Assembly (NCBI RefSeq): GCF_937892565.1
Contig: NZ_CALAHQ010000066.1
Coordinates: forward strand, 1-64,000
DNA from: an uncultured Roseicyclus sp.
GTDB lineage: Bacteria; Pseudomonadota; Alphaproteobacteria; Rhodobacterales; Rhodobacteraceae
DNA: 64,000 bases
Reading direction: 5' to 3'
Shown: positions 8,874-18,745 of the stretch, piece after piece
Position numbering within the stretch: position 1 is the first letter of the stretch
How the letters are laid out: each line of letters starts with the position of its first letter
Made by a program: the position numbers and the translations under genes
The notes under the pieces: model-generated
Told to the model about the DNA's origin: nothing
Seen by the model: the letters and a program-made list of their open reading frames with translations, nothing else
The model's database searches: none

Positions 8874-11218
8874 TGCACCCCCCGCGCCCGGTCGACCGCC
8901 GCCAGCACCGCCTCGGGCGTGGCGGGGGCCTGAAGATCGGGGTAATGCCGCCCGCAAGCAGCGCAGGCATCCGACAGCGCCATCAGCACGCTGATCCCCA
9001 GCATGAAGGGTGGTTCCCCCACCGCCTTGGAGCGATAGATCGTTTCGGCGCGGTTGGGCTGATCCCAGAGCGCCACGTTGAAGACGGGCGGCCGGTCCGA
9101 GCAGGCGGGGATCTTGTAGGTCGAGGGCGCATGGGTTCTCAGCCGCCCGCCATCGTCCCAGACCAGTTCTTCGGTCGTCAGCCAGCCCGCGCCCTGAACA
9201 AACCCGCCCTCCACCTGCCCGATATCGAGGGCGGGGTTCAGGCTGGCGCCCGCATCATGCAAGATGTCGGTGCGCAAGATGCGGTTCTCGCCGGTCAATG
9301 TGTCGATCACCACCTCTGAGCAGGCCGCACCATAGGCAAAGTAGAAAAACGGCTGGCCCTTGCCCGCGATCCTGTCCCACGCGATGCCGGGCGTTGCGTA
9401 AAAGCCGGTCGCGCTCAACGACACGCGCGCCTGATAGGCGTGCTGCACGGCGCTGGCAAAGGGCATCTCTGCACCATTCGCCCGCACCATGCCCGCCTCG
9501 AATACCACCGAGGCTGCATCGGATTGCAACAGCGGCGCCACCACTGCCGCGATCCGGGCGCGGATCGCATCGCAGGCGGCCTGAACCGCCATGCCATTCA
9601 GGTCGCTGCCCGAACTGGCTGCCGTGGCCGAGGTGTTGGGCACCTTGCCCGTATCGGTCGCGGTGATCTTGACCCGGTCCATTCCCACCCCGAACCGCGC
9701 CGCCGCCACCTGTGCCACCTTCTGAAACAGGCCCTGGCCCATTTCGGTGCCGCCATGGTTGAGCTGGATGGACCCGTCCTGATAGACATGCACCAGCGCG
9801 CCCGCCTGATTGAGATGGGTGAGGGTAAAGGATATTCCGAACTTGACCGGCGTCAGCGCGATGCCCCGCTTCAGCACCGGCTGCGCGGCGTTCCAGGCCG
9901 CAATCGCCGCGCGCCGGCGGTCGTGGTCGCAGCTTTCGGCCAGCCGGGCGGTCATCGCGCCAAGGATGAAATCGGTGACCTGCATCCCATAGGGCGTCAC
10001 CCCGGCCCTGGCGGGCGCCCCCCCCATCTTGGCTTCCGAAATACTCCCGCCGGAGGCTCCCGCAGGTGCCACCGGCGCCTCGGGGTAATAGTTGCGCCGC
10101 CGCACCTCTAGCGGGTCGCGGCCGAGCCTGTGGGCGATATGGTCCATCACCCGTTCGATCCCCGCCATGCCTTGCGGCCCGCCAAAGCCGCGAAAGGCCG
10201 TGGCGCTCTGGTGGTTGGTGCGCAATCGGTGCGAGGTGATGCGCGCGGCTTGCAGATCATAGGCATTGTCGGCATGCAGCATCGCCCGGTCGGCCACCGG
10301 CAGCGACAGGTCCATCGACCAGCCGCAGCGCAGGTAATGGGTGACATCCACCCCCAGCACGCGGCCCGTGTCGTCAAAGCCTGCGCGATAGTCGATGCGG
10401 ATGTCATGGCGTTTGCCCGTCACCATGAAATCATCGTCCCGGTCATAACGCATCTTGGCGGGCCGGCCCGTGCGCGCGGCCACCACCGCACAGGCAATCG
10501 CCAGCGCATTGCCCTGGCTTTCCTTGCCGCCAAAGCCGCCGCCCATCCGCCGCACCTCTACCCGCACGCCATGCATGGCCACGCCCAACGCATCGGCCAC
10601 CTTGTGCTGGATCTCGGTCGGATGCTGGCTTGAGGCGTGGATGACCATGTCGCCGCCTTCCTGCGGCAGGGCTAGTGCGGCCTGACCTTCGAGATAGAAA
10701 TGCTCCTGCCCGCCCAGTTCGATGCGGCCCTCGATGCGATGGGGGGCTGCATCCAGCGCGGCCTCGACATCGCCCCGCCCATAGATGCGCGGGCCATCTT
10801 CGAAGCGGGAATTGGCGGCGAGCGCCGCCTCGATGGTCAGGATCGGTGGCTCTTCGGCATAGTCGATCCGCGCCAGTCGTGCCGCCCGACGCGCGGCCAG
10901 ATGGCTGGTGGCCGCCACCAGAAAGATCGGCTGTCCCAGATAGTGAACCGCCCCATCGCTCACCAGCGGTTCGTCATGGGCTGCGGGCGCACAATCGGGG
11001 ATGGTGTCGAAATCCGCCCCCGACAGCACCAGCGCCACGCCGGGCGCCGCGCGCACCGCCGCCACGTCCAGCGCGGTGATCCGCCCGCGCGCGACGCTCG
11101 ACAGCCCAAAGGCCAGATGCAGGCAATCGGCCGGCATGGGGATATCGTCGATATAGCGCGCCTGACCCGTCACATGGAGGGGCGCTGCATCATGGGGCAG
11201 GGACCGGTTCACGCTCAT
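8870..11218 (-). CDS. xdhB: Xanthine dehydrogenase molybdopterin-binding subunit XdhB
   Basis: A 782-residue large subunit that holds the molybdenum cofactor and oxidises hypoxanthine and xanthine to urate. The cofactor loop GGGFGGKE is at residues 226-233, [10 protein letters not shown] at 341-350 (including the substrate-contact Arg), and the C-terminal AVGEPPF supplies the catalytic Glu. The start overlaps the xdhA stop as ATGA. Odd feature: residues of about 381-407, between RRRNYYPE and TPYGM, are Gly/Ala-rich with SISEAKMG, and their DNA matches the intergenic repeat family of this window (see the repeat entry). I expect relatives to lack most of this loop, but I could not align them here. 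The reading frame is intact. Confidence 0.93.
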   Translation of the reverse strand: MSVNRSLPHDAAPLHVTGQARYIDDIPMPADCLHLAFGLSSVARGRITALDVAAVRAAPGVALVLSGADFDTIPDCAPAAHDEPLVSDGAVHYLGQPIFLVAATSHLAARRAARLARIDYAEEPPILTIEAALAANSRFEDGPRIYGRGDVEAALDAAPHRIEGRIELGGQEHFYLEGQAALALPQEGGDMVIHASSQHPTEIQHKVADALGVAMHGVRVEVRRMGGGFGGKESQGNALAIACAVVAARTGRPAKMRYDRDDDFMVTGKRHDIRIDYRAGFDDTGRVLGVDVTHYLRCGWSMDLSLPVADRAMLHADNAYDLQAARITSHRLRTNHQSATAFRGFGGPQGMAGIERVMDHIAHRLGRDPLEVRRRNYYPEAPVAPAGASGGSISEAKMGGAPARAGVTPYGMQVTDFILGAMTARLAESCDHDRRRAAIAAWNAAQPVLKRGIALTPVKFGISFTLTHLNQAGALVHVYQDGSIQLNHGGTEMGQGLFQKVAQVAAARFGVGMDRVKITATDTGKVPNTSATAASSGSDLNGMAVQAACDAIRARIAAVVAPLLQSDAASVVFEAGMVRANGAEMPFASAVQHAYQARVSLSATGFYATPGIAWDRIAGKGQPFFYFAYGAACSEVVIDTLTGENRILRTDILHDAGASLNPALDIGQVEGGFVQGAGWLTTEELVWDDGGRLRTHAPSTYKIPACSDRPPVFNVALWDQPNRAETIYRSKAVGEPPFMLGISVLMALSDACAACGRHYPDLQAPATPEAVLAAVDRARGVQ
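10021..10066. repeat. Repeat copy D, inside the xdhB coding sequence
   Basis: CATCTTGGCTTCCGAAATAC (from 10025) matches the repeat core seen between genes at copy A with three differences in 22 bases, and is followed by the usual GC-rich hairpin-like tail. Read on the minus strand it is in frame and encodes the [11 protein letters not shown] section of XdhB. Confidence 0.65.
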
Positions 11219-12615
11219 GCCCCGACCTCCAGCACATTGACGGCACGGCCCATGCTTTCGTGGAAATGCCGTGTCAGCATGGCTTGTGCGGCGCGCAACC
11301 GATACGCGGCCGAGGCGCGCATATCCGAGAGCGGTGTGAAATCCAGCGCGAAACCCGCGCTGGCCTGTGCGATGGTGGCTTCGGTCCAGGGCTGGCCGAT
11401 CAGTGCCGCCTCGACGGCCCGGGCGCGTCTGGGCGTGCCGGCCATGCCGCCAAAGGCGATGCGCGCGGCCGTCACGACACCATCCGCACGCGCGATGTTG
11501 AAGGCACCGCAGACGGCCGAGATATCCTGGTCAAAGCGTTTGGACAGCTTGTAACAGGCAAGCCGGTCGGGCTGGACCGGAAAGCTGACGCTTTCGACGA
11601 ATTCGCCCGGGCTGCGGTCTTGCTTGCCATAGGCGACAAAGAAATCCTCAAGCGCCACGCTGCGCCGGGCATCGCCTTTGCGCAGATGCAGGGTTGCCCC
11701 CAATGCGATCAGCGCGGGCGGGCTGTCACCGATGGGCGAGCCATTGGCGATGTTGCCACCGACCGTGGCGGCCGCGCGCACCTGTGCCGATCCATAACGG
11801 CGGATCAATTCGGCGAAACCGGGGTGGCGGTCCGCCATGGCGGTGCCCAATTCGGCGATGGTGGTCATCGCCCCGATGCGGATCGTGTCGCCATCTGCAT
11901 GGATCCCGCGCAGATCGGCGCATTGGTTCAGGAACGCGACCGGCCCCAGATCGCGCAAGCCCTTGGTCACCCAAAGCCCCACATCTGTCGCGCCTGCGAT
12001 CAGCGTGGCGTCGGGATGGGCCAGATACCAATCGGCCAGCTCATCGGCAGACCGGGGGCAAGCGGCGGGCGGATGCGCGCCGCTGTGCGTTTGTGAAACG
12101 ATGACGCCCGCATCGCCCAGCCTTTGGGCATCGGCCCGCATCCAGTCAGGGATCGGGGCCGATGCCGCCGCCCTTGCGGCCCGGATGATCGGCGCATAGC
12201 CCGTGCAGCGGCACAGATTGCCGGCCAGTTGGTCGTCATGGTCGCGCCGTCCGTTCAGATGCGCCACCGCCATCGACACGACAAAGCCCGGCGTGCAAAA
12301 GCCGCATTGCGATCCGTGGTGTTCGACCATCGCCTGTTGCACCGGGTGCAGACCCCCATCGGGCGCGGCAATGCCTTCGACGGTGCGCACCGCGCGCCCG
12401 TCGAGCTGGGGCAAGAACAAGATACAGGCATTGAGCGCGCGGGCGCTGCCATCGGGGTCGGTCACCATCACCGTGCAGGCGCCGCAATCGCCTTCGTTGC
12501 AGCCCTCCTTGGTGCCGGTCAACCCGCGCTGCTCGCGCAACCAATCAAGCAGCGTCACCGTCGGCGCCGCCGCGACATCATGCGGCGCCCCGTTCAGAAG
12601 AAACCGGATACCCAT
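11215..12615 (-). CDS. xdhA: Xanthine dehydrogenase small subunit XdhA (2Fe-2S / FAD)
   Basis: A 466-residue small subunit passing electrons from the molybdenum site through two [2Fe-2S] clusters to FAD and NAD. The N-terminal ferredoxin-type cluster motif [12 protein letters not shown] is at about residues 41-52; the second cluster is formed by QCGFCTPGF and CRCTGY. The FAD domain starts near [11 protein letters not shown], followed by the CO-dehydrogenase-type C-terminal domain. I chose the ATG at 12615 (MGIRFLLNG, the first ferredoxin strand), preceded by GAGA. It is the first gene of the operon, so the promoter should lie between 12616 and 12807. Confidence 0.93.
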   Translation of the reverse strand: MGIRFLLNGAPHDVAAAPTVTLLDWLREQRGLTGTKEGCNEGDCGACTVMVTDPDGSARALNACILFLPQLDGRAVRTVEGIAAPDGGLHPVQQAMVEHHGSQCGFCTPGFVVSMAVAHLNGRRDHDDQLAGNLCRCTGYAPIIRAARAAASAPIPDWMRADAQRLGDAGVIVSQTHSGAHPPAACPRSADELADWYLAHPDATLIAGATDVGLWVTKGLRDLGPVAFLNQCADLRGIHADGDTIRIGAMTTIAELGTAMADRHPGFAELIRRYGSAQVRAAATVGGNIANGSPIGDSPPALIALGATLHLRKGDARRSVALEDFFVAYGKQDRSPGEFVESVSFPVQPDRLACYKLSKRFDQDISAVCGAFNIARADGVVTAARIAFGGMAGTPRRARAVEAALIGQPWTEATIAQASAGFALDFTPLSDMRASAAYRLRAAQAMLTRHFHESMGRAVNVLEVGA

Positions 12616-12769
12616 CGTGATCTCAGCCTGCCGCGATACCATCGGGGGTGGTCGTCCGGCCTTCGATGCGGCGTAGAAGGCGGCCCCGTTTTGTTGACTG
12701 ACCGCTGCCTATCCAAACGAGGTTGCAGCCCCAATGCAAGCCTGCGCCCCGGCTTTGCCCGGATGTTGC

Positions 12770-12784
12770 CCGTGAAAATCACGG
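12770..12784. promoter_or_regulatory. Short palindrome CCGTGA-AAA-TCACGG upstream of xdhA
   Basis: A perfect 6-bp inverted repeat with a 3-base spacer. It lies 155 bases upstream of the xdhA start and just after the J-domain gene stop (12808). It could be an operator for the xdh operon or a weak 3' hairpin of the J-domain gene; no run of T follows on the minus strand, which is against termination. Confidence 0.3.
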
Positions 12785-12807
12785 ATCTGCAGCAATTTCA
12801 GCGATAC

Positions 12808-13251
12808 TTACCAGACGCCAAGGCAGCGTGCCCGCGGCCCCGGGGCAAAGATCCGCCGTGCCTCCAGAAAACAGGCGCGCGCTGCTGCACGGGCAGCATC
12901 ATGGCCGTGCCCGGTCGGGCGACCCGCTGGCACCGGCGCTGGCACCGGCACCGCATGGGGTGCAACGCGCGCTTGCGCGGCATGGTCGTGGGCCGATTGC
13001 GGGGCGGGGCCCTTGGGTGGGGCGATGTTGTCCGATCGGGCAGGGCGGTCGGTCGGCCGGGCGCGACAGGCTCTTGCCCGATCCGCGCGCGCCCATGCCA
13101 GAGCGGTGTCAAGCGCATCGTTGATTTCGGCCAGCTTGCGGCTTGTCTCGGCCCGGTCGCCGCGGGCCTGATCGGGATGGAGCGTGCGCACCAGAGCTTT
13201 CCACGCCCGGCGCAGTTCGACCGCGTCGGCACCCGGTGTCGCCCCCAACAT
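12808..13251 (-). CDS. Small J-domain (DnaJ-like) protein
   Basis: A 147-residue protein. Residues of about 1-50 form a J domain: LGATPGADAVELRRAWKAL then the hallmark HPD at about residues 26-28, and a third helix ending in LAEINDAL. Such domains stimulate the ATPase of DnaK-type Hsp70. The rest (about 55-147) is Ala/Pro/Arg-rich low complexity without a zinc-finger or C-terminal substrate domain, so it is not DnaJ itself. It is divergent from dnaE across 231 bases. The client is unknown; the tail could also be partly degraded. Confidence 0.75.
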   Translation of the reverse strand: MLGATPGADAVELRRAWKALVRTLHPDQARGDRAETSRKLAEINDALDTALAWARADRARACRARPTDRPARSDNIAPPKGPAPQSAHDHAAQARVAPHAVPVPAPVPAGRPTGHGHDAARAAARACFLEARRIFAPGPRARCLGVW

Positions 13252-13482
13252 GGCAAACGCGGCGCGTGTGCGAAGGGTCAGCTCAGGATGATGACTGTGC
13301 GGAATCGCTCACGCTCCATGGCACAAAGGGTCAGATTGCGGCAAATTTCTCACAAGAACAGCTAAAATGCACGCTAAATCCGTGCCGTTTCCCGGTCAGC
13401 CTGCAGCGCGCCATAGCGAGTGCCGCCGTCGCGCCGGGGGTTTGGGCTTCACGTTGCGCGCCCCTCAGGATAGGCTCTCGCC

Positions 13483-16400
13483 ATGGCCGATCCGCGATTC
13501 ATCCATCTGCGACTGCACACCGAGTATTCCTTGCTCGAAGGGGCGATGCGGGTCAAAAAGCTGCCCGGGATGGTGGCCGATGCCGGCATGCCTGCGGTGG
13601 CGGTGACCGACAGCAACAACATGTTTTGCGCGCTGGAGTTTTCGGAAACCGCCGCGAAATCCGGGGTGCAGCCCATCATCGGATGTCAGATCGATGTGGC
13701 CCATGACCCGGTCCGCCCCGGCGAGCGAGCGGTGCCGCCCGCGGCCCTTGTGTTGCTGGCACAAGACCGGCAGGGCTACGAGAACCTGATGACCCTGAAT
13801 TCCGCGCTTTATCTGCGCGGCGATGGCAGCGTGCCGCATGTCACGCTGGACGAACTGGCCGCCCATGGCGCCGGGCTGATCTGTTTGAGCGGCGGGCCGG
13901 ATGGGCCGCTTGGGCGGCTGCTTCAGACCGGCAACACGGCCAAGGCCGAGGCGCTGCTGACGCGGCTTTGCGCGATCTATCCCGACCGGCTTTACATCGA
14001 GTTGCAGCGCCACCCCGGCGAGGGCGGATTGACCCCGGCCGAGCGCCTGACCGAGCGGCCCAGCATCGAATTGGCCTATGCGCGCAACCTGCCGCTTGTG
14101 GCCACAAACGACGTCTATTTCCCCAAGCCCGAGATGTTCGAGGCCCATGACGCCATGATCTGCATTGCGCAAGGCGCCTATGTCGATCAGGCCGAACCGC
14201 GCCGCCGACTGACGCCGCAGCATTATTTCAAATCGCCCGAGGAAATGGCGGCGCTGTTCGCCGATCTGCCCGAGGCGCTGGACAACACCGTCGAGATCGC
14301 GCGCCGCTGCGCGTATCGCGCGCGCACCCACGCGCCGATCCTGCCGCGCTTTGCCGAGGATGAGGTCGAGGAATTGCGCCGTCAGGCCCGTGCGGGGCTT
14401 GCGGCGCGGCTTGCCGTCATCCCCCATGCAGCCCCGGTCGCAGAATATCAGGCGCGTCTCGATTTCGAACTTGGCATCATCGAGCGGATGGGATTTCCCG
14501 GCTATTTCCTGATCGTGGCCGATTTCATCAAATGGGCCAAGGATCAGGAAATTCCCGTGGGCCCCGGTCGCGGTTCGGGCGCGGGCAGCCTTGTGGCCTA
14601 TGCGCTGACCATCACCGATCTGGACCCGCTGCGCTACAGCTTGCTGTTCGAGCGGTTCTTGAACCCCGAACGTGTGTCGATGCCCGATTTCGACATCGAT
14701 TTCTGCATGGATCGCCGCGAAGAGGTGATCCGCTATGTGCAAGAGAAATACGGCCGCGACCGGGTGGGCCAGATCATCACCTTCGGCGCGCTTTTGTCCA
14801 AGGCCGCGGTGCGCGATGTGGGGCGTGTGCTTCAGATGCCCTTTGGTCAGGTCGACCGTCTGTCCAAGATGATCCCGCTTGACGGGGTCAAGCCTGTCTC
14901 GATCACGCAGGCCGTGACGCAAGAGGAACGCATTCGCGCGGAAATGCGCGAAACCGAACAAGACCGCCGCGAGGGGCGCACCAACCCGGTGCGGCGCCTG
15001 TTCGATTATGCCGAAAAGATCGAGGGGCTGCTCAGGAACGCGTCGACCCATGCGGCGGGCGTGGTGATTGCGGATCGTCCGCTGGATGCGCTGGTGCCGA
15101 TCTACCGCGATCCGCGATCCGACATGCCCGCCACCCAGTTCAACATGAAATGGGTGGAACCCGCGGGTTTGGTAAAGTTCGATTTTCTGGGGCTCAAGAC
15201 CCTGACCGTGGTGCAAAACGCCATCGATCTGATCCATGCCTCGGGTCGCCAGTTGCACGAAGCCCCCGATGGCGCCCGGCTCTATGATCCCGCGCCGGGG
15301 GCGGAAAACCAGATCAACGCCATCCCGCTTGACGATGCGAAAACCTATGAGCTTTACGCCTCTGCCAGGACGGTCGCGGTGTTTCAGGTGGAAAGCTCAG
15401 GGATGATGGATGCGCTGCGGCGCATGCGCCCGACCTGCATCGAGGATATCGTGGCGTTGGTGGCACTCTACCGCCCCGGCCCGATGGAAAACATCCCCGC
15501 CTATTGCGAGGTCAAGAACGGCCAGCGCGCGCTCGAATCGATCCACCCGTCGATCGACCATATCCTCAAGGAAACCCAAGGCATCATCGTCTATCAGGAA
15601 CAGGTGATGGAAATCGCGCAGGTCATGGCGGGCTATTCGCTGGGGGGCGCCGATCTGTTGCGCCGTGCGATGGGCAAGAAGATCGCCGAAGAAATGGCCA
15701 AGGAGCGCCCGAAATTCATCGAAGGCGCGACCGCCAATGGCGTCAGCCAGCAAAAGGCCGGCGAGGTTTTCGACCTGCTCGAGAAATTCGCCAATTACGG
15801 CTTCAACAAATCCCACGCTGCTGCCTATGCCGTGGTCAGCTATCAGACCGCATGGCTCAAGGCCAACCATCCGGTCGAATTCATGGCTGCGGTGATGAAT
15901 TGCGACATCCACCTGACCGAAAAACTGGCCGTCTACCGGCAAGAGGTGGCGCGCATGGGCATCAAGGTGGTGGCGCCTTGTGTGAACCGCTCGGCCGCCA
16001 CCTTTGCCGTGGACAACGGGCGCATCCTGTATGCGCTGGGCGCGCTCAAGAATGTGGGCGTGGACGCCATGCGCCTGATCGTTGCCGCGCGCCAGACCGG
16101 CAGCGGCGGCGAAAAACCCTTCAGATCCGTCTTTGATCTGGCCCGGCGCGTCGATCTGAAAAGGGTGGGCAAGCGCCCATTGGAGATGCTGGTGCGCGCG
16201 GGGGCCTTTGACACGCTCGACCGTAACCGCGCCCGTGTCTTTGCCGGGCTGGATGCGCTGGTCGCCTATTCGGCGGCGATCCATGATGCGGCTGCCTCTG
16301 ATCAGGTGTCGCTTTTTGGTGCGGCGGGCGATGATCTGCCCGAGCCGCGCCTGCCCGATCCCGAGGATTGGCTGCCAACCGAACGGCTGGCGGGCGAACA

Positions 16401-17016
16401 TGCCGCCATCGGTTTCTACCTGTCGGGCCATCCGCTGGATGATTACCTGCCCGCACTCAGGCGCAAGGGCGTGCAGACGCTGGCCGAAGTCACCCAGAAG
16501 GTGCAGGGCGGGGCCTTTGTCGCCCGCATGGCAGGCGCGGTATCCTCGCGCCAGGAACGCAAATCGCAAAAGGGCAACCGCTTTGCCTTTGTGGCGCTGT
16601 CCGATCCCACGGGGCTCTACGAGGTCACCATGTTCTCCGATGTGCTCGATGCCGCGCGGCCGCATCTGGAGACGGGGATGAACATCCTGTTGCAGGTCGA
16701 GGCCACCCTTGAGGCCGATCAACTCAAGCTTCTGTGCCGTGGCGTGCAGCCGCTGGATGCGGCGGTGGCTGCGCAATCGAGCGGGCTGCGGGTCTTTGTG
16801 GAGGGCGAGGCGGGCATCGCCTCGGTCCGCTCGCTTTTGGCGCGCATGGCCGAAGGGGCGCCACGTACGGCGCGCGGCCCGATCCATCTGTGCCTGATGG
16901 CCCCCGACCTGCCCGGCGAGGTCGAGCTGATCTTGGGCGATGATTTCCCTGTCTCGCCCCAGATCAAGGGCGCGCTGCGCTCGATGGAGGGGGTCGTGAC
17001 GGTCGAAGAGGTGTGA
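13483..17016 (+). CDS. dnaE: DNA polymerase III alpha subunit
   Basis: The 1177-residue replicative polymerase, the length expected for bacterial DnaE. It opens with the PHP domain (HLRLHTEYSLLEGA at about 8-21). The catalytic palm motif PDFDIDFC sits near residues 403-410, and GPGRGSGAGSLVAYAL, typical of the C-family polymerases, precedes it at about 361-376. The finger region includes YRPGPMENIPAYC. A helix-hairpin-helix segment lies near 890-930 and an OB-fold-like region near 1000-1080. The start ATG is followed directly by the conserved FIHLRLHTEY. It stands alone, divergent from the J-domain gene and 35 bases ahead of an MFS gene. Confidence 0.97.
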   Translation: MADPRFIHLRLHTEYSLLEGAMRVKKLPGMVADAGMPAVAVTDSNNMFCALEFSETAAKSGVQPIIGCQIDVAHDPVRPGERAVPPAALVLLAQDRQGYENLMTLNSALYLRGDGSVPHVTLDELAAHGAGLICLSGGPDGPLGRLLQTGNTAKAEALLTRLCAIYPDRLYIELQRHPGEGGLTPAERLTERPSIELAYARNLPLVATNDVYFPKPEMFEAHDAMICIAQGAYVDQAEPRRRLTPQHYFKSPEEMAALFADLPEALDNTVEIARRCAYRARTHAPILPRFAEDEVEELRRQARAGLAARLAVIPHAAPVAEYQARLDFELGIIERMGFPGYFLIVADFIKWAKDQEIPVGPGRGSGAGSLVAYALTITDLDPLRYSLLFERFLNPERVSMPDFDIDFCMDRREEVIRYVQEKYGRDRVGQIITFGALLSKAAVRDVGRVLQMPFGQVDRLSKMIPLDGVKPVSITQAVTQEERIRAEMRETEQDRREGRTNPVRRLFDYAEKIEGLLRNASTHAAGVVIADRPLDALVPIYRDPRSDMPATQFNMKWVEPAGLVKFDFLGLKTLTVVQNAIDLIHASGRQLHEAPDGARLYDPAPGAENQINAIPLDDAKTYELYASARTVAVFQVESSGMMDALRRMRPTCIEDIVALVALYRPGPMENIPAYCEVKNGQRALESIHPSIDHILKETQGIIVYQEQVMEIAQVMAGYSLGGADLLRRAMGKKIAEEMAKERPKFIEGATANGVSQQKAGEVFDLLEKFANYGFNKSHAAAYAVVSYQTAWLKANHPVEFMAAVMNCDIHLTEKLAVYRQEVARMGIKVVAPCVNRSAATFAVDNGRILYALGALKNVGVDAMRLIVAARQTGSGGEKPFRSVFDLARRVDLKRVGKRPLEMLVRAGAFDTLDRNRARVFAGLDALVAYSAAIHDAAASDQVSLFGAAGDDLPEPRLPDPEDWLPTERLAGEHAAIGFYLSGHPLDDYLPALRRKGVQTLAEVTQKVQGGAFVARMAGAVSSRQERKSQKGNRFAFVALSDPTGLYEVTMFSDVLDAARPHLETGMNILLQVEATLEADQLKLLCRGVQPLDAAVAAQSSGLRVFVEGEAGIASVRSLLARMAEGAPRTARGPIHLCLMAPDLPGEVELILGDDFPVSPQIKGALRSMEGVVTVEEV

Positions 17017-17050
17017 CCCCTTTCCATCGGTCGCGCGCCCGCTTAGCGTC

Positions 17051-18289
17051 ATGCCCATGAACGCCGCCCCCGCCGCCCCCCTCAGTCTCGACAGCCGTGC
17101 GTCATGGACCCGTCTTGGGCTGTCCTTGCTTGTCTCGCTGATCGGCAATGTCGGCATGTGGGCGATCATCGTGATCCTTCCGGCCGTGCAGGCGGAATTC
17201 GCCGTCGACCGGGCCGATGCGTCTTTGCCCTACACCCTGACGATGATCGGCTTTGCGCTGGGCAATTTCTTGATCGGCCGCGCCGTCGACCGCTGGGGCG
17301 TGGCGCGCTGCCTTGCGGGTTCGGCCGTGCTGATGGCGGCCGGATACGCCGTGGCCGCGCTGGCCCCCAACCTTGCCACGCTTTCGGCGCTGCAATTCCT
17401 GATCGGCTTTGGCACGGCGACCAGCTTTGGCCCCCTGATCGCCGATGTCAGCCAATGGTTTCTCAGGCGCCGTGGCATCGCGGTCGCGATCATCGCCTCG
17501 GGCAATTACCTGTCGGGCGCCTTTTGGCCACTGATCCTTGCCGATATCCTTGCCGGTCCCGGTTGGCGGACGGCCTATATGGTGATCGCGCTGACCACGC
17601 TTGTGGTGATGCTGCCCGCCACATGGCTGCTGCGCAAACCGCTGCCTGCCAGCGCGATGCAGGCCGCTGAAACCGCCGCAGCGCTCAAGGCGCGTGACAG
17701 CGGGCTGTCGCCGCGCGCGCTCACATGGTTGCTGGCGGTGGCGGGCATCGGCTGTTGCGTCGCGATGTCGATGCCACAGGTCCACATCGTGGCCTATTGC
17801 ACCGATCTGGGCTATGGCCCGGCGGTGGGCGCCGAGATGCTGTCGCTGATGCTTATGGGCGGCGTTGTCTCGCGTCTGATCTCGGGGTTGCTGGCCGACC
17901 GTCTGGGCGGTGTCGTCACGCTCATCATCGGCTCAAGCCTCCAGATGCTGGCCTTGTTTCTCTATCTGCCCACCACGGGCCTGACGCCGCTCTATATCGT
18001 GTCCCTGATCTTTGGCCTGTCGCAGGGTGGCATCGTGCCGGCCTATGCGATCATCGTGCGCGAATATCTTCCCGCGCGTGAGGCGGGCGCCCGCGTCGGC
18101 CTTGTCATCATGGCGACCATCTTCGGCATGGCGCTGGGCGGCTGGATGTCGGGGCTGATCTACGACATCACCGGCTCCTATCGCTGGGCCTTTCTCAATG
18201 GCATTGCCTTCAATGCGCTGAATGTGGCGATCATGCTGGCGATCTGGATGCGCGCCCGTCCGCGCCACCCCCAGCCCGCGCCGGCCTGA
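17051..18289 (+). CDS. MFS transporter
   Basis: A 412-residue major facilitator with 12 apparent membrane segments. The N-terminal half has the loop GRAVDRWGVARCLAGSA, a version of the motif between helices 2 and 3 (GxxxDRxGxR). The C-terminal half carries a second copy, SGLLADRLGGVVTLI. It resembles the monocarboxylate/oxalate-type MFS proteins, but the substrate cannot be assigned. An in-frame ATG two codons downstream (17057) is an equal alternative start. It follows dnaE by 35 bases and may be transcribed with it. A hairpin-rich repeat element follows its stop. Confidence 0.85.
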   Translation: MPMNAAPAAPLSLDSRASWTRLGLSLLVSLIGNVGMWAIIVILPAVQAEFAVDRADASLPYTLTMIGFALGNFLIGRAVDRWGVARCLAGSAVLMAAGYAVAALAPNLATLSALQFLIGFGTATSFGPLIADVSQWFLRRRGIAVAIIASGNYLSGAFWPLILADILAGPGWRTAYMVIALTTLVVMLPATWLLRKPLPASAMQAAETAAALKARDSGLSPRALTWLLAVAGIGCCVAMSMPQVHIVAYCTDLGYGPAVGAEMLSLMLMGGVVSRLISGLLADRLGGVVTLIIGSSLQMLALFLYLPTTGLTPLYIVSLIFGLSQGGIVPAYAIIVREYLPAREAGARVGLVIMATIFGMALGGWMSGLIYDITGSYRWAFLNGIAFNALNVAIMLAIWMRARPRHPQPAPA

Positions 18290-18319
18290 TCCCGCCTGAC
18301 CCATGGCGCCCCGCCCCTG

Positions 18320-18388
18320 CCATCTTTGCTTTCCAAATACTCAAACTGGGGGAACGGCCACAGGCCGTGGGGGGCAACGCCCCCCGGA
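18320..18388. repeat. Repeat copy A with two GC hairpins (MFS / slyX junction)
   Basis: The core CATCTTTGCTTTCCAAATAC is followed by ACGGCC-ACA-GGCCGT and then GGGGGG-CAACG-CCCCCC stems. It lies between two convergent genes, the MFS gene ending at 18289 and slyX ending at 18415, where a bidirectional terminator would be expected. The core recurs in four other places in this window. Confidence 0.75.
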
Positions 18389-18414
18389 CTGCGCGGGCAA
18401 GGTGTGCCGCTGAT

Positions 18415-18618
18415 TTACCAGTGCGGGGGTTTTTGATCACCCAGCGGGATGGTGGCACCCTGATCGAGGCTGCGTTCGACCTCGCGCGCCAAAAGCATCT
18501 CGACCCGGCGCGTCAGCCGCGCGATGTCGGCGTCCTGGCGCGCCACGACCTCTGACAATTCATCGCTGACGCGCTCAAGATGCGCGATGCGTTCCTCGAT
18601 TGGTCCCAGATCGCTCAT
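18415..18618 (-). CDS. slyX: SlyX family protein
   Basis: A 67-residue small protein with the SlyX pattern: an N-terminal coiled coil (IEERIAHLERVSDELSEVV, then IARLTRRVEMLLAREV) and a short Pro-rich tail ending in PPHW, which is the family's typical C-terminus. Its molecular role is not established. The ATG at 18618 has AGGGG seven bases upstream; a TTG two codons earlier is a weaker alternative. It is divergent from hisS, 127 bases away. Confidence 0.85.
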   Translation of the reverse strand: MSDLGPIEERIAHLERVSDELSEVVARQDADIARLTRRVEMLLAREVERSLDQGATIPLGDQKPPHW

Positions 18619-18745
18619 GTTCAACCCCTGTTCGTCCTGTCTCTACCATCTGCTGCGCGCGTTCGCATCCCCCTGCCGCAGCCTTGCCGATCCCGCCCCC
18701 CTCCGCTAGACGAGGCGCGACGCCGACCCAAGGGATATGCCGCCC

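Noticed and set aside
12616-12720. A TTGACTGACC / TTGGATAGG inverted repeat as an xdhA operator
   Set aside because: The half-sites match poorly and no regulator gene is next to it.
13465-17169. Two long frames antisense to dnaE
   Set aside because: They shadow dnaE; composition is not protein-like and neither has a ribosome site.
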